Shown: positions 14,515 to 14,877 of the stretch, piece by piece
How the letters are laid out: every line of letters begins with the position of its first letter
Position numbering within the stretch: position 1 is the first letter of the stretch
NCBI GenBank assembly: GCA_023459095.1
Contig: JAEWVQ010000332.1
Span: 1-14,877, forward strand
Direction: 5' to 3'
Source: Pseudomonadota bacterium
GTDB taxonomy: Bacteria; Pseudomonadota; Gammaproteobacteria; Burkholderiales; Rhodocyclaceae
Length of the DNA: 14,877 bases
The notes under the pieces: model-generated
The model's input: the letters and a program-made list of their open reading frames with translations, nothing else
What the model was told of the DNA's origin: nothing
Database searches by the model: none
Translations under genes and position numbers: made by a program

Positions 14515-14877
14515 ACGCGATTTCCTCCCCCCACGCCCACGGCGCACGCAGCGTCGGCCGGGTCATGGCGCTGGTGATGCTGGCGCTGGCGCCGGCCACG
14601 CTTGCCGGTTTCTGGCGCTTCGGCTGGCCGGCCTTCTATCTGTGGCTGGTGACCGTCCTCGCCTGCGCGCTCGCCGAGGCCCTCGCGCTGCGCGCGCGCG
14701 GCCTCGATGCGCGCCGCACCCGCCTCGCCCTGGGCGACGGCTCGGCCGTGCTCACCGGCTGGCTGCTGGCGATGTCGCTGCCGCCCTGGGCGCCGTGGTG
14801 GATCGGCGCGCTCGGCGGCGCCTTCGCCATCGTCGTCACCAAGCACCTGTTCGGCGGCCTCGGCCAGAACCTGTTCA
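14511..14877 (+). CDS. rnfD: RnfD, membrane flavoprotein subunit of the Rnf complex (5' part)
   Basis: Only the first 122 residues lie in the window; the frame is open to the last base. Two membrane segments (about 18-38 and 41-60) are followed by the conserved RnfD block DGSAVLTGWLLAMSLPP, then W-W-I-G, and then FAIVVTKHLFGGLGQNLF, which is diagnostic for RnfD/NqrB. The residue that carries covalent FMN lies further downstream and cannot be checked. The ATG overlaps the rnfC stop. RnfD forms part of the electron and ion path through the membrane. In related operons rnfG, rnfE and often rnfH follow; they would be expected beyond the window. Confidence 0.95.
   Translation, partial: MNAISSPHAHGARSVGRVMALVMLALAPATLAGFWRFGWPAFYLWLVTVLACALAEALALRARGLDARRTRLALGDGSAVLTGWLLAMSLPPWAPWWIGALGGAFAIVVTKHLFGGLGQNLF

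Overview
The window is a nitrogen-fixation (nif) region from a very GC-rich proteobacterium, most likely a betaproteobacterium of the Azoarcus/Aromatoleum/Thauera type. This rests on paired nifL and nifA genes, a NifA without the cysteine linker of oxygen-sensitive alphaproteobacterial NifA, a draG unlinked from draT, and the order rnf / nifL-nifA-nifB-fdxN-nifO ... nifQ, which is the layout of the minor nif cluster of Azotobacter vinelandii. The taxonomic call is an inference from gene content, not from a marker gene.

Left part (1-2168, + strand): the 3' end of a probable SIR2-like gene, a bacteriohemerythrin with all seven di-iron ligands, a YnfA-family membrane protein and a DUF2062 membrane protein. 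They converge on the nif operon with one base between the two stop codons (2168/2170) and probably mark the edge of the nif block.

Middle part (2170-8102, - strand): one long co-directional operon, nifB - fdxN (2[4Fe-4S] ferredoxin) - nifO - flavodiiron protein - [2Fe-2S] ferredoxin - FeSII/Shethna-type [2Fe-2S] protein - nifQ - draG. It is driven by a near-consensus sigma-54 promoter (8142-8157) with two perfect NifA sites upstream (8221-8236 and 8245-8260). It combines FeMo-cofactor synthesis (NifB, NifQ), electron carriers, a likely oxygen-reducing enzyme, a likely nitrogenase-shielding protein and the enzyme that reactivates ADP-ribosylated Fe protein.

Next (8313-11415, - strand): nifL-nifA, overlapping by 17 bases, with a GC-rich hairpin just after nifA. 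A 348-base divergent control region (11416-11763) carries a sigma-54 promoter for nifL, a candidate NtrC site, NifA-type TGT-N10-ACA sites, an IHF-like site and a sigma-54 promoter for rnfA.

Right part (11764-14877, + strand): rnfA, rnfB, rnfC and the start of rnfD, the membrane complex that supplies low-potential ferredoxin or flavodoxin for nitrogenase.

The most unusual feature is the flavodiiron / [2Fe-2S] ferredoxin / FeSII trio inserted between nifO and nifQ. With the nearby hemerythrin it looks like a nif-coregulated oxygen-defence module. No tRNA, rRNA, CRISPR array, insertion sequence or prophage gene was seen.
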